This document shows positions 1-8,297 of a DNA stretch of 23,404 bases, in pieces. Source of the DNA: an uncultured Prevotella sp. (GTDB lineage: Bacteria > Bacteroidota > Bacteroidia > Bacteroidales > Bacteroidaceae); assembly GCA_900554835.1 (NCBI GenBank), contig USJD01000037.1, positions 1 to 23,404 on the forward strand. Reading direction: 5' to 3'. The first letter of the stretch is position 1, and each line of letters begins with the position of its first letter. Below the pieces are notes generated by a model. That model searched no databases and was not told the DNA's origin. It saw nothing but the letters and a program-made list of their open reading frames with translations. Position numbers and translations under genes: made by a program.

Positions 1-1
1 G

Positions 2-1129
2 GAAGCATCCAAGGAGCAGAAGAAAGTGGTGTTCCTTGATGAATTATCATGGATGAATGGAGTGGACGGCTCTTTTCTTACCGCCTTGGAATGGTTTTGG
101 AACAGTTGGGCTTCGGCAAGAACGGATATTTTGCTAGTTTGCTGTAGCTCAGCCACTTCGTGGATTATCAACAAGGTTTTCAACAATCATGGTGGATTAT
201 ATGGTCGAGTGAATCGTCGCATTCATTTGCATCCTTTTACCCTCCGAGAGTGCGAGGAGTTTTATGAGAGTCGCAAGATTGCCATGAACCATTACGACCA
301 AGTGATGAGCTACATGGTGTTTGGCGGTGTGCCTTATTATCTCAGCATGCTGGAATCAACCAAGAGCCTGGCGCAGAACATCGATGAGTTATTGTTTCAT
401 CCCGATGGTCAACTCCATCGAGAATACGAGAATCTGTATCAAGCCATGTTCCGCAATGCAGACAACCACTTACTGATAGTAAAAGCCATGGCTGCAAAGA
501 GCAAGGGATTGACTCGCAATGAGATACTGGAAGCCACAGGCTTACCAAATGCGGGGAGTGCGACTAGAGTATTGGATGAACTGGAACAAAGTGACTTCAT
601 TCGCCGCTATACCTCGTTCGGACAGAAGAAACGCGACGAGATGTATCAACTTACTGATGCATACACCTTATTCTATTTTCATTTCCTGCAGGATGGCAAG
701 AACAACGACAAGCAGTTTTGGCAGCATCATCTGGGCACACCAAAGATAAACTCATGGGCAGGTTATGCCTTTGAGCAGGTTTGCCTGGCTCATGTGGAGC
801 AAATCAAGATGGCGATGGGAATCAGTGGCATGGCTGTATCTACTTCGGGATGGTTCAGCAAGGGCAAGGAGCAAAAAGCTCAGATAGACCTGGTGCTGGA
901 TAGAGCTGACCATATCGTAAACCTCTGCGAAATCAAGTTCTCTACCCGGCCTTATACAATAGATAAGCAATATGCCGAAACGCTACAAAATCGCCAATGG
1001 ATCTTTGAACAGGAGACAAAAACTCGCAAGAGTTGCCAGCAGGTTATGCTTACCACTTATGGTTTGGCAAAAAATCAGTATAGCAGTATCATACAGAGAG
1101 AATTGACCATGGAAGATCTGTTCCATTGA
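2..1129 (+). CDS. ATP-binding protein with C-terminal PD-(D/E)xK-like domain (DUF234-type), 5' truncated
   Basis: The reading frame is open to the left edge, so the true start and the Walker A loop lie outside the window. What remains begins just before a Walker B strand (VVFLDE, residues 9-14 of the visible part), followed by a sensor-like segment (CCSSATSW), then a winged-helix-like region (LTRNEILEATGLP) and a C-terminal segment with IDLVLDR followed by CEIKF. That last pair is the D...ExK spacing of a PD-(D/E)xK nuclease fold. This order (AAA ATPase, winged helix, DUF234-like nuclease fold) is typical of the archaeal-type/Bacteroidetes ATPase family often present in many paralogues per genome. 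Function is not established; DNA binding or a defence/mobile-element role is only an inference. The stop is TGA at 1127-1129, and cysS follows after 111 bp with its own promoter, so the two are probably not an operon. Confidence 0.85.
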   Translation, partial: EASKEQKKVVFLDELSWMNGVDGSFLTALEWFWNSWASARTDILLVCCSSATSWIINKVFNNHGGLYGRVNRRIHLHPFTLRECEEFYESRKIAMNHYDQVMSYMVFGGVPYYLSMLESTKSLAQNIDELLFHPDGQLHREYENLYQAMFRNADNHLLIVKAMAAKSKGLTRNEILEATGLPNAGSATRVLDELEQSDFIRRYTSFGQKKRDEMYQLTDAYTLFYFHFLQDGKNNDKQFWQHHLGTPKINSWAGYAFEQVCLAHVEQIKMAMGISGMAVSTSGWFSKGKEQKAQIDLVLDRADHIVNLCEIKFSTRPYTIDKQYAETLQNRQWIFEQETKTRKSCQQVMLTTYGLAKNQYSSIIQRELTMEDLFH

Positions 1130-1164
1130 TATTTTCGAGGAATTTAATAACATTTTGCGAATGA

Positions 1165-1199
1165 TTTGTCGGATATATCAGAAAAATGAGTTAACTTTG
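1165..1199 (+). promoter_or_regulatory. Candidate Bacteroidetes-type promoter of cysS
   Basis: A perfect TAnnTTTG -7 box (TAACTTTG, 1192-1199) lies 41 bp before the cysS ATG. A TTTG at 1165-1168 could be the -33 element, though the 23-bp spacing is slightly long compared with the usual 19-21. Confidence 0.55.
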
Positions 1200-1240
1200 C
1201 ACTCAAAATATAAATAATATAAAAGAAAGGTTCATACAAG

Positions 1241-2731
1241 ATGGAACAGAAATTACTGATTTACAACACTCTCACTCGTACGAAAGAGAGATTCACTCCG
1301 CTCCACGCTCCTAACGTGGGCATGTATGTTTGTGGCCCTACCGTGTATGGCGATCCGCATCTCGGTCATGCACGACCAGCCATCACATTCGATATACTCT
1401 TCCGCTATCTCAAGCACTTGGGCTATAAGGTTCGCTACGTTAGAAACATTACTGACGTAGGCCACTTGGAGCACGATGCTGATGAGGGCGATGACAAGAT
1501 AGAGAAGAAGGCTCGCCTGGAACAGTTGGAGCCAATGGAGATTGCGCAGTACTACACCAACCGCTATCACGATGCCATGGAGGCACTCAATGTGCTCCCT
1601 CCAAGTATCGAGCCTCATGCTACCGGTCATATCATCGAACAGGAGAAGTTAGTGCAGGAAATCCTCGACAATGGTTATGCTTATGAGAGCAATGGTTCTA
1701 TCTATTTTGATATCGAGAAATACAACAAGGATCATAAGTATGGTATTCTTTCTGGTCGTAACCTGGAGAACATCATCAATGAAAGCCGTGAACTTGCCGG
1801 TATCGGCGAGAAGAAAAATCAAGCTGACTTTGCTCTCTGGAAGAAGGCGTCACCAGAGCATATCATGCGTTGGCCAAGTCCTTGGAGCGATGGTTTCCCT
1901 GGTTGGCATTGTGAGTGTACTGCGATGGGCAGAAAGTACTTAGGCAACCACTTCGATATTCACGGAGGCGGTATGGACTTGATTTTCCCTCATCATGAGT
2001 GCGAGATTGCTCAGGCTGTGGCTTCTCAGGGCGATCAGATGGTTCACTACTGGATGCATAACAACATGATTACCATCAACGGTCAGAAGATGGGTAAGAG
2101 CTTGGGCAACTTCATCACTCTGGAGCAGTTCTTCACAGGAAATCATGACAGTTTGGAGCAGGCTTATTCGCCAATGACCATCCGTTTCTTCATTCTCTCG
2201 GCTCACTATCGCAGCACGGTAGATTTCTCTAATGATGCCTTGAAGGCCAGTCAGAAGGGATTGGAGCGCTTGATGAATGGTTTGAACGACCTGGAGCGTG
2301 TTCCTGTGGCTAAGCAGAGCGACGAGCAGGTTCATAAGTTCGTAGCAGAGTTGCGCCAGCGTTGCTATGATGCGATGAACGATGACTTCCAGACACAGCT
2401 TGTCATCAGTTACCTTTTCGAGGCTTGCCATGTTATCAATACCGCTCTTGATCATAAGGCAAATATTTCTGCCGATGACTTGAAGGAACTCACCGAAACG
2501 ATGCAGCTCTTCACCTTCGATCTGCTCGGTTTGAAGAGTGAGAAGGGGGCTAACAATGATGCACGTGAGGAGGCTTACGGCAAGGTGGTGGATATGGTAC
2601 TCGACCTTCGTGCCAAGGCTAAAGCAGCTAAGGATTGGGCTACCAGCGACCAGATTCGTGATGCTCTTGCTGATGCAGGATTTGAGGTTAAGGACACCAA
2701 GGATGGTGTAACTTGGAAACTGAATAAATAA
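1241..2731 (+). CDS. cysS: Cysteinyl-tRNA synthetase
   Basis: Class I aminoacyl-tRNA synthetase that charges tRNA-Cys with cysteine in the cytoplasm. The 496 residues are full length for the family. The HIGH-type motif is HLGH at 40-43 and the KMSKS-type loop is KMGKS at 283-287. The zinc site that selects cysteine is complete: Cys31 in CGPTVYG, Cys226 in WHCECTAMG, and His251 and Glu255 in the PHHECE segment, matching the spacing of the E. coli enzyme. The C-terminal anticodon-binding helical region with RAKAKAAKDWATSDQIRD is present. The ATG at 1241 is supported by the promoter just upstream and a weak purine-rich stretch (AAAGAAAGG). It converges on cutC, with a shared terminator between them. 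Confidence 0.98.
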   Translation: MEQKLLIYNTLTRTKERFTPLHAPNVGMYVCGPTVYGDPHLGHARPAITFDILFRYLKHLGYKVRYVRNITDVGHLEHDADEGDDKIEKKARLEQLEPMEIAQYYTNRYHDAMEALNVLPPSIEPHATGHIIEQEKLVQEILDNGYAYESNGSIYFDIEKYNKDHKYGILSGRNLENIINESRELAGIGEKKNQADFALWKKASPEHIMRWPSPWSDGFPGWHCECTAMGRKYLGNHFDIHGGGMDLIFPHHECEIAQAVASQGDQMVHYWMHNNMITINGQKMGKSLGNFITLEQFFTGNHDSLEQAYSPMTIRFFILSAHYRSTVDFSNDALKASQKGLERLMNGLNDLERVPVAKQSDEQVHKFVAELRQRCYDAMNDDFQTQLVISYLFEACHVINTALDHKANISADDLKELTETMQLFTFDLLGLKSEKGANNDAREEAYGKVVDMVLDLRAKAKAAKDWATSDQIRDALADAGFEVKDTKDGVTWKLNK

Positions 2732-2778
2732 GAAATTGAAGCTATAAGAAATAGTGTCAATTGAAAATGGATTCAATA

Positions 2779-2827
2779 TAAAAAGTATAATAGCCTTCAC
2801 GCTTTGTGGAGGCTATTATACTTTTTA
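2779..2827. terminator. Bidirectional terminator between cysS and cutC
   Basis: A 17-bp perfect stem (left arm 2779-2795, right arm 2811-2827, built on AGTATAATAGCC / GGCTATTATACT) is extended by a 5-bp inner stem with one G-T pair around a GCTTT loop. The outer arms are A-rich on the left and T-rich on the right, so each strand ends with a U-tract. It sits between two convergent genes and can serve both. Confidence 0.9.
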
Positions 2828-2833
2828 CTCTTT

Positions 2834-3595
2834 TTAAACGAGTTGTTTGATGGTATTTCTTACTTTCTCTGCCGATGTGACGAGCGAATTGGATTCATCA
2901 GCCCCTTTGGCTCCCATATAAACCTCGTGGTTATAATGTTTCATCTTGCTCACTACATTTACTCTTGCAGAAAAATGGTATTCGTGAATGCCTGTAGCAT
3001 CGAATATCTGTCGGATGTTTTCCTCGTTGACGCCACTACCTGCCAGGAGTTGGATAGGAGGCAGGGGATATTCTTTCAGTTTCTTTTCCAGCTGGGCAAG
3101 CAGGTTGATACCATCTATAGCCTTGGGTTGCTGACCGGAAGTCAGGATTCGGTTGCATCCCAAAGAAATAATATCTTCAAGGGCTTTCATGGGATCTGCA
3201 GTACGGTCGAAAGCACGGTGGAAGGTTACTGACATTGGGCGTGCCAGCTCCACCAGTCTGCGGTTGGCTTCCCTATCAATTTCTCCCTCTTCTGTGAGGC
3301 ATCCGAAAACGACTCCATCCACTCCCAATTCGCGACAGATGCGGATATCTTCTTCCATGCGTTCCAGTTCCAATGGGGTATAGAGAAAATCTCCACCACG
3401 AGGTCGGATGATGACGTGGAGTTTAGTCTTTGTGAGTAATTTGCGTGCCAGTTTTATCTCGCCATACGATGGGGTAGTGCCTCCCTCGGGTATTCCTGCG
3501 CACAGTTCTACTCGGTCGGCTCCTCCCTCTTGTGCAGCCAGACAGCTTTCTACACTATTGGCACATATCTCAAATTTAAATTCTTCTCTGTTCAT
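2834..3595 (-). CDS. cutC: CutC-family TIM-barrel protein (copper homeostasis protein CutC)
   Basis: 253 residues, the usual CutC length (about 250). The N-terminal segment FEICANSVESCLAAQEGGAD followed by RVELCAG is the family signature; further conserved blocks are IRPRGGDFLY, GVDGVVFGCL, TFHRAFD, ILTSGQ and LLAGSGVN. The family is a single-domain (beta/alpha)8 barrel. It was named from E. coli copper-sensitivity mutants, but a direct copper role is doubtful and the reaction is unknown, so the name should be read as family membership only. The ATG at 3593-3595 starts the conserved N-terminus. It is transcribed toward cysS and ends 7 bp from the shared terminator hairpin. Confidence 0.93.
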   Translation of the reverse strand: MNREEFKFEICANSVESCLAAQEGGADRVELCAGIPEGGTTPSYGEIKLARKLLTKTKLHVIIRPRGGDFLYTPLELERMEEDIRICRELGVDGVVFGCLTEEGEIDREANRRLVELARPMSVTFHRAFDRTADPMKALEDIISLGCNRILTSGQQPKAIDGINLLAQLEKKLKEYPLPPIQLLAGSGVNEENIRQIFDATGIHEYHFSARVNVVSKMKHYNHEVYMGAKGADESNSLVTSAEKVRNTIKQLV

Positions 3596-3670
3596 ATCTT
3601 CTTTTTCTATTTATTGATCCATATTGAGTTTTTGGCTATATATCCTTCATGTTGGATGGGATAATCGTAG

Positions 3671-3701
3671 CAAAGTTACTACTTTTTCACAAAATTCCAA
3701 G
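3671..3701 (-). promoter_or_regulatory. Candidate promoter of cutC
   Basis: On the minus strand, TAACTTTG (3671-3678) fits the TAnnTTTG -7 consensus exactly. A weak -33 element, CTTG (3698-3701), lies 19 bp upstream. The implied leader is about 70 nt. Confidence 0.55.
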
Positions 3702-3831
3702 GCATTTATGGTGTTTTTATCACATTTTCCCTAAAATGATATGACGGATAGTAGCTGTTCCTCAAGATAGGCATGAAAAATCGGTTTATCGGTAGGGTAG
3801 TGACTGATATAAAAGAATGCTAAAGGTTTAT

Positions 3832-3852
3832 AAGTTTGAGGACTACAAACTT
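3832..3852. promoter_or_regulatory. Dyad overlapping the -33 region, possible operator
   Basis: AAGTTTG (3832-3838) and CAAACTT (3846-3852) form a perfect 7-bp inverted repeat separated by 7 bp. The right arm overlaps the presumed -33 element of the following promoter, where a repressor or activator dimer could act. No regulator is identified. Confidence 0.35.
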
Positions 3853-3881
3853 GTGAACTTCATTTTTATTGCTTATCTTTG
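3850..3881 (+). promoter_or_regulatory. Candidate promoter of the transglutaminase-like gene
   Basis: TATCTTTG (3874-3881) is a perfect -7 box, with CTTG (3850-3853) 20 bp upstream as a -33 element. Because this box lies over an upstream in-frame TTG at 3879, translation cannot sensibly begin there, which supports the ATG at 3909. Confidence 0.65.
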
Positions 3882-3908
3882 CGGTTGGAAAAAATAATCT
3901 TAATAAAT

Positions 3909-6896
3909 ATGAGAAAAAGTATAGTATCTTTAGCCATCCTCTTCTTGGTTTCTTGGCAGGCGGTGATGGCCAACTGTTTGTCGGTGGATGCACATGACAA
4001 ACCCCATTTTATCTCAGACGGGGCCTATCGCTCTAAGGTGGAAAATGCTTTTGAGAGTAAGATGAAACTCGTGGGCAGGCAGTTCTATCAGGTGAAAGGG
4101 ATGAACGTCTATGATACAGTCCTGAAGAAAAAGTGGGCTAAGGAGACGATGGAGGTCACTAAGCAGAAACTGACGACTGAGGAGCAGGAGGCCCTGCAAT
4201 TCCTCTATGCCTATATGCCAGTGGCTGATGTGACAGACTATCCTACAAGTTTCTTCCTGAAAAATGTACGTACGAGCTTTGAGGCAAGGAAGGAAATGGC
4301 TTGGGGCAAGGACATACCGGAGTTGCTGTTCCGTCACTTTGTGCTTCCTATCCGTGTGAACAATGAAAATCTGGATGATTCCCGAATGATATTCTTTAAG
4401 GAACTGAAAGAGCGTGTGAAGGGGATGGGCATGAAAGATGCTATTCTGGAGGTCAACCATTGGTGTCATGAGCGGGTAACTTATCAGCCTTCCGATGCTC
4501 GTACTTCTGCTCCTCTTGCCACGATCCGTTCTGCATACGGAAGATGCGGCGAGGAGAGTACTTTTACCGTGGCAGCTTTGAGAGCGATAGGCATTCCTGC
4601 CAGACAGGTTTATACGCCTCGCTGGGCGCATACTGACGACAATCATGCCTGGGTAGAAGCATGGGCTGATGGTAAATGGTATTTCTTAGGTGCTTGCGAA
4701 CCTGAGGCTGTGCTTAATCTGGCGTGGTTTAATGCTCCTGCATCGAGAGCCATGCTGATGCATACGAAGGCGTTTGGCGATTATAACGGACCGGAAGAGG
4801 TAATGCTCCGCACATCCAATTATACTGAAATCAATCTGATAGACAATTATGGTTCCTCTGCCCGTATCGACTTCTCTGTAGTTGATGCAGAAGGTAAGCC
4901 TGTAGAGGGTGCAAGAGTGGATTTTAAAATCTATAATTATGCAGAATTTTGTTCTGTCGTGACGAAATATACGGCTCAGGATGGCAAGACCTTCCTTTCG
5001 GCTGGTAAGGGCGATATGATGGTTTGGGCTTCGAAGGATGGTAAGTATGGCTTTGTCAAGGCTTCTTTCGGTAAGGCAAATCTGCCTGGTGAGGAAGGCG
5101 AGAAGGCGAGAAAAATGACCATCCGTCTTGACCGGAAGGTTTCTGCTTCGGATATGAACCGTTCTCTTGATTTTTCTTCCGTTAGTTTCCGTGATTCTTT
5201 TGATATTGTACCTCCGCCAGAGAAAGCAAATATTCCTGAGGTTTCGGCAGAGGCGAGAGCGAAGAACCTGGAGCGATTCGCTTATGAGGATTCTATCCGC
5301 CATGCTTATCTGGCTACTTTCTATAATAAGGAGACGGCTCTGGAGGCATTGCAGAAAAATGGATTGTTGGAGGAGAAGTATTTGACGAGAAACGGGGTTG
5401 CCACTTGGATGGTAAAGGGTGAAAATGTGGACTATCAAAATGCTCAAAAGCTTTCTGATAAGGCTCAGAAATTAGTGGATTTCCTTGTTGGTTCTTGGGG
5501 TAATCACGAGGTTATCCTCAAGTTTCTGATGCTTCATCAGGACAATCTGAATCGGGCTATAGATTTGTTAAGTACGCTGAGTGCCAAGGATTTAAGGGAT
5601 ATGCAGATGGATATCTTAGAGGATCATTTCAATGCCCATAGCAACCAGTTGTCTCCTCGTGTGGAGGACGAGATGATTATTCATCCTTTCAAACAGTTCT
5701 TTGAGGAGCAATTTGAAAAGATGAAGACCTCTGTTGCTGATGATCGTGATGTATCTTCCAAGTCTGTAAAAGCAAATAAAGCAGCTAAAGCAACGCAATC
5801 TTTGGCTCAAGTTTTCAGACAAGATCCAGCTCGTCTGGTGGAATGGGTGAAGGAGAATATCCGTCTGAACCCTGACAAGAAGGCTTTGCAAATCGCCCAA
5901 ACTCCTATGGGTGTTTGGACATCACGTCTTACGGATGAGCGCTCTCGGAAGATTTTCTTTGTGGATGTGGCAAGAAGTCTTGGAATTGAGGCGAGAGTGG
6001 ATGCTGTGACCAAGAAATTGCAATATAAGCAAGGTGGAGTAAAGGAAGGTTCGCAGAATGCCGTCTGGATAGATGTCGATTTTGACGCGAAAGCATCTTC
6101 TGCTGCATCTGATATGGAAAAGACAAAGATGCAGTCTTCTCCTAAGGGCTTGTTAAAGCTTGATTATCAGACCAATGGAGTAGTGGATGACCCTAAGTAT
6201 TATAGTCATTTCTCTCTTACTCGCATCAATCCTGACGGCTCTACTTCGCTGCTGGAATATCCTGAAGAGGGATGTACCTGGAGTAATACATTCAAGAATG
6301 GAGTGGAATTGGATGAGGGGGATTATGCTCTTGTAACGGGCACTCGTCTTGCCAATGGCGGTGTGTTGTCAGAAATGCAATTGTTTCATGTGAAACAAGC
6401 TGAAACCAACGTAGTTAAGGTGTATTTACGTACTTCTGATACCGAGATTACGGTTAAGGGAAACTTTGATTCGGAGTCTAAATTCATCTTGGATGGTAAG
6501 GAAGTCAGTCTTTTGAGCCAGACGGGTCGTGGTTATTTCATTACCGGTTTGTTGGGTGTAGGCCAAGAGCCTACTAATCATGCCTTGAAGGATATCGCTA
6601 AGGTTGCGCAAGTATTCGAAAAGTGGAATCGTCCTATGGTGCTCCTCTTTGAGGATGAGGCTTCAGCTAAAAAGTTCCGCATTGCCGAGTTTCCGGGTCT
6701 GCCTAAGAATCTGATATTCGGTATAGACAAGGAGGGGTCTATTCGGAAGCAAATCGTTGAGAATATGAAACTTACGAATGCCAACCTCCTTCCGATATTT
6801 ATGATTTCTGATACTTTCAATCGTGTGGTTTATTTCTCACAGGGTTATACTATCGGATTGGGTGAGCAGTTGGAAACCGTTATCAGGAAATTGTAA
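3909..6896 (+). CDS. Large exported transglutaminase-like protein with thioredoxin-like C-terminus
   Basis: 995 residues from the ATG at 3909, which opens a clear signal peptide (MRKSIVSLAILFLVSWQA), so the product is exported; a Cys at about residue 23 after VMAN could allow lipidation but no clean lipobox is seen. A transglutaminase core is visible at about 190-270: Cys213 in GRCGEES and His246 in DDNHAWVE. The expected catalytic Asp is replaced by the segment GACEPE (Cys263, Glu264). An Ig/regulatory-like module follows (about 317-400, SSARIDFSVVDAEGKPVEGA). Around 630-700 there is a second, degenerate transglutaminase-like stretch (ERSRKIFFVDVARSLGIEAR) with the Cys position changed to Glu. 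The last about 150 residues (NFDSESKFILDG onward) resemble a thioredoxin-like fold without a CxxC. Probably a periplasmic or surface peptidase-like or scaffold protein; the substrate is unknown. It stands alone between its own promoter and terminator. Confidence 0.85.
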   Translation: MRKSIVSLAILFLVSWQAVMANCLSVDAHDKPHFISDGAYRSKVENAFESKMKLVGRQFYQVKGMNVYDTVLKKKWAKETMEVTKQKLTTEEQEALQFLYAYMPVADVTDYPTSFFLKNVRTSFEARKEMAWGKDIPELLFRHFVLPIRVNNENLDDSRMIFFKELKERVKGMGMKDAILEVNHWCHERVTYQPSDARTSAPLATIRSAYGRCGEESTFTVAALRAIGIPARQVYTPRWAHTDDNHAWVEAWADGKWYFLGACEPEAVLNLAWFNAPASRAMLMHTKAFGDYNGPEEVMLRTSNYTEINLIDNYGSSARIDFSVVDAEGKPVEGARVDFKIYNYAEFCSVVTKYTAQDGKTFLSAGKGDMMVWASKDGKYGFVKASFGKANLPGEEGEKARKMTIRLDRKVSASDMNRSLDFSSVSFRDSFDIVPPPEKANIPEVSAEARAKNLERFAYEDSIRHAYLATFYNKETALEALQKNGLLEEKYLTRNGVATWMVKGENVDYQNAQKLSDKAQKLVDFLVGSWGNHEVILKFLMLHQDNLNRAIDLLSTLSAKDLRDMQMDILEDHFNAHSNQLSPRVEDEMIIHPFKQFFEEQFEKMKTSVADDRDVSSKSVKANKAAKATQSLAQVFRQDPARLVEWVKENIRLNPDKKALQIAQTPMGVWTSRLTDERSRKIFFVDVARSLGIEARVDAVTKKLQYKQGGVKEGSQNAVWIDVDFDAKASSAASDMEKTKMQSSPKGLLKLDYQTNGVVDDPKYYSHFSLTRINPDGSTSLLEYPEEGCTWSNTFKNGVELDEGDYALVTGTRLANGGVLSEMQLFHVKQAETNVVKVYLRTSDTEITVKGNFDSESKFILDGKEVSLLSQTGRGYFITGLLGVGQEPTNHALKDIAKVAQVFEKWNRPMVLLFEDEASAKKFRIAEFPGLPKNLIFGIDKEGSIRKQIVENMKLTNANLLPIFMISDTFNRVVYFSQGYTIGLGEQLETVIRKL
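6382..6397. promoter_or_regulatory. parS-like site inside the transglutaminase-like gene (15/16)
   Basis: TGTTTCATGTGAAACA differs from the ParB-binding consensus TGTTTCACGTGAAACA only in the centre (TG for CG). Its 8-bp arms (TTGTTTCA / TGAAACAA, 6381-6398) are perfect. It lies in the coding sequence (LFHVKQ). The changed central base may weaken ParB binding, so this is less certain than the sites near apt. Confidence 0.4.
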
Positions 6897-6950
6897 ATCC
6901 ATAGTGCTGCCCTAAAGCCCCAACACGATAATTTAATATTTTTATAAGTA

Positions 6951-6980
6951 CCTGAGCAACTTTTTGTTGCTCAGGCTTTT
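6951..6980 (+). terminator. Rho-independent terminator of the transglutaminase-like gene
   Basis: A perfect 10-bp stem CCTGAGCAAC / GTTGCTCAGG (6951-6960, 6966-6975) with a TTTTT loop is followed by CTTTTGTTGTTTTG. It lies about 55 bp after the stop codon. Confidence 0.88.
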
Positions 6981-7101
6981 GTTGTTTTGTAAGCACAATC
7001 CCACTAAGTTCTGCAGGTTGAGAATTTGAGTTTTATAACATTTTCTGCTATGCTTATCTATTGACACTTTAAATTTGAAGTACAATATTTTTGCTTAAAA
7101 A

Positions 7102-7446
7102 TCAAATATTACCATTCTTAAATTCTTTCAAAGTCATTTCTGCATTGAAAGCCATTATGTCTTCCTCGCTCTTTGCAATTGCTTTTAATGTTTTTACAGC
7201 CTCTTTTGTATCGACATGTAGCAAAGCGTAAGCTGCCCATATTCGCAAAGAAGGATTGGCATCTTTCAACATAGGCTTAAATCCTGCATATTGCTCATTT
7301 ACTGTAATATACCTAATGGAGTCCATGATGTTTTTGTAACATTTATTGCCACGTTTAGACTCTCCTGACATAGTACATAGACCATGTTCAATTGCATTCT
7401 TTTTAAAAGCTTCAAATGCTTCTGTTAAATTTTTGTATGCTTTCAT
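7102..7446 (-). CDS. DUF2019-like HEAT-type small protein
   Basis: 114 residues, no signal peptide or membrane segment, predicted helical. The segments NPSLRIWAAYALLHVDTKEA and AFNAEMTLKEFKNG fit the pattern of DUF2019 proteins (a short HEAT-like helical pair that ends with an A-x-MTLxEW/F motif). Such proteins often sit beside polymorphic toxin genes and are suspected immunity proteins, but no toxin is intact here, so an orphan-immunity role is inference. It is 63 bp downstream of the exported-protein gene on the same strand and may be co-transcribed with it. Base composition is markedly more AT-rich than the core genes on either side. Confidence 0.65.
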   Translation of the reverse strand: MKAYKNLTEAFEAFKKNAIEHGLCTMSGESKRGNKCYKNIMDSIRYITVNEQYAGFKPMLKDANPSLRIWAAYALLHVDTKEAVKTLKAIAKSEEDIMAFNAEMTLKEFKNGNI

Positions 7447-7509
7447 TATTATTTTATTTACTAAAGTTTTCCTGAAATCTGTTTTATCTGGTGCACAAAC
7501 ACGATATTT

Positions 7510-8214
7510 TTAAAGAATTGGCTTCAAAACAAACACTACATATAACCCTAGTATTCGTTTGGGTAAATTCCTATTTGAATATTTTGGATAAACTTCGAGA
7601 AATTTTTCCTTTGTAAAAAGCAATGTAGGTTCAATAATATCAATATCATCTATGAACATTTTATATTTCGTAAGAATTGAATTGACCTCATCATACAAAT
7701 ATGACGAGCGAATCTTTTCTGCTATAAACTCAACTTCCCCCATTTCATTTTTACCCCATCCGTCATATTTATTCTTTTTTTTATATTTTAGTGTTTTATT
7801 TAATTCAATAGATATTGCCAAGGACAAATCTACAGGAACTTGCATGTTTATCATCTTTAATTCATTTGTTTCTTCTTTTGTTGCGATATATGAAAATGAA
7901 TGTTCTAGATAACACTTGTTTTTAGACCAATCAATTGTATCTTTAAAATTTACAACAAGCATACAATGTTTTCCTCCAATCGCATTTTTGCCATATTTTA
8001 TCAATCTACAATCAATAAGAGAACTTTGAATGGTATCGCCTTCATTTTTATATGTATTCTTATCATAAAATTGATAATCTGATACTACAAAATTGGAATA
8101 TTCCTTATTCTTTAGACATACATAAAATGTGTTGGCTTTATCTAAGGCAACACTTTGGGCATTGCTATTTCCCAACATACAGACTAAAAATATAAAAGAT
8201 AAAAAATGTCTCAT
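7510..8214 (-). CDS. Exported protein of unknown function
   Basis: I do not recognise a family. 234 residues, starting with a signal peptide (MRHFLSFIFLVCMLGNSNAQ, cleavage probably after AQ). The mature part is rich in Lys, Asn, Tyr and Ile, has no obvious repeats or catalytic motif, and ends with a hydrophobic stretch (LGLYVVFVLKPIL) that may be a final beta strand. Codon use is very AT-rich, unlike polA and the upstream large gene, which suggests acquired DNA. No good TAnnTTTG promoter is visible upstream; two hairpins and a fragment of open frame lie there instead. It probably heads a two-gene unit with the DUF2019-like gene. Confidence 0.7.
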   Translation of the reverse strand: MRHFLSFIFLVCMLGNSNAQSVALDKANTFYVCLKNKEYSNFVVSDYQFYDKNTYKNEGDTIQSSLIDCRLIKYGKNAIGGKHCMLVVNFKDTIDWSKNKCYLEHSFSYIATKEETNELKMINMQVPVDLSLAISIELNKTLKYKKKNKYDGWGKNEMGEVEFIAEKIRSSYLYDEVNSILTKYKMFIDDIDIIEPTLLFTKEKFLEVYPKYSNRNLPKRILGLYVVFVLKPIL

Positions 8215-8252
8215 ATTTTCATTTATAACACTATTTTGCTCTGTAAAATCGA

Positions 8253-8283
8253 GGAGGACACAGCATTATATGCTATATCCTCC
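8253..8283. repeat. Nested symmetric hairpin upstream of the exported-protein gene
   Basis: GGAGGA (8253-8258) pairs with TCCTCC (8278-8283), and inside it AGCAT (8262-8266) pairs with ATGCT (8270-8274) around a TAT loop, with symmetrical 3-nt internal loops. No U-tract follows on either strand, so it is not a clear terminator. On the minus strand it falls in the leader, about 40 nt before the ATG. Confidence 0.5.
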
Positions 8284-8297
8284 GTTTTATTACATAA

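Larger units (their letters stand above)
3596..3908. other. Divergent intergenic region cutC / transglutaminase-like gene
   Basis: 313 bp without a convincing gene. It holds the minus-strand cutC promoter on the left and, on the right, the plus-strand promoter of the next gene together with a small dyad. The middle (about 3705-3825) shows no ORF or hairpin I would call. Confidence 0.7.

Noticed and set aside
1940..2800. A 286-codon antisense frame over cysS
   Set aside because: The sense strand encodes a complete CysRS with all motifs; the antisense product shows no recognisable domain.
3879..3908. An upstream in-frame TTG start for the transglutaminase-like gene
   Set aside because: It lies inside the -7 promoter box and would put ten residues before an otherwise clean signal peptide.
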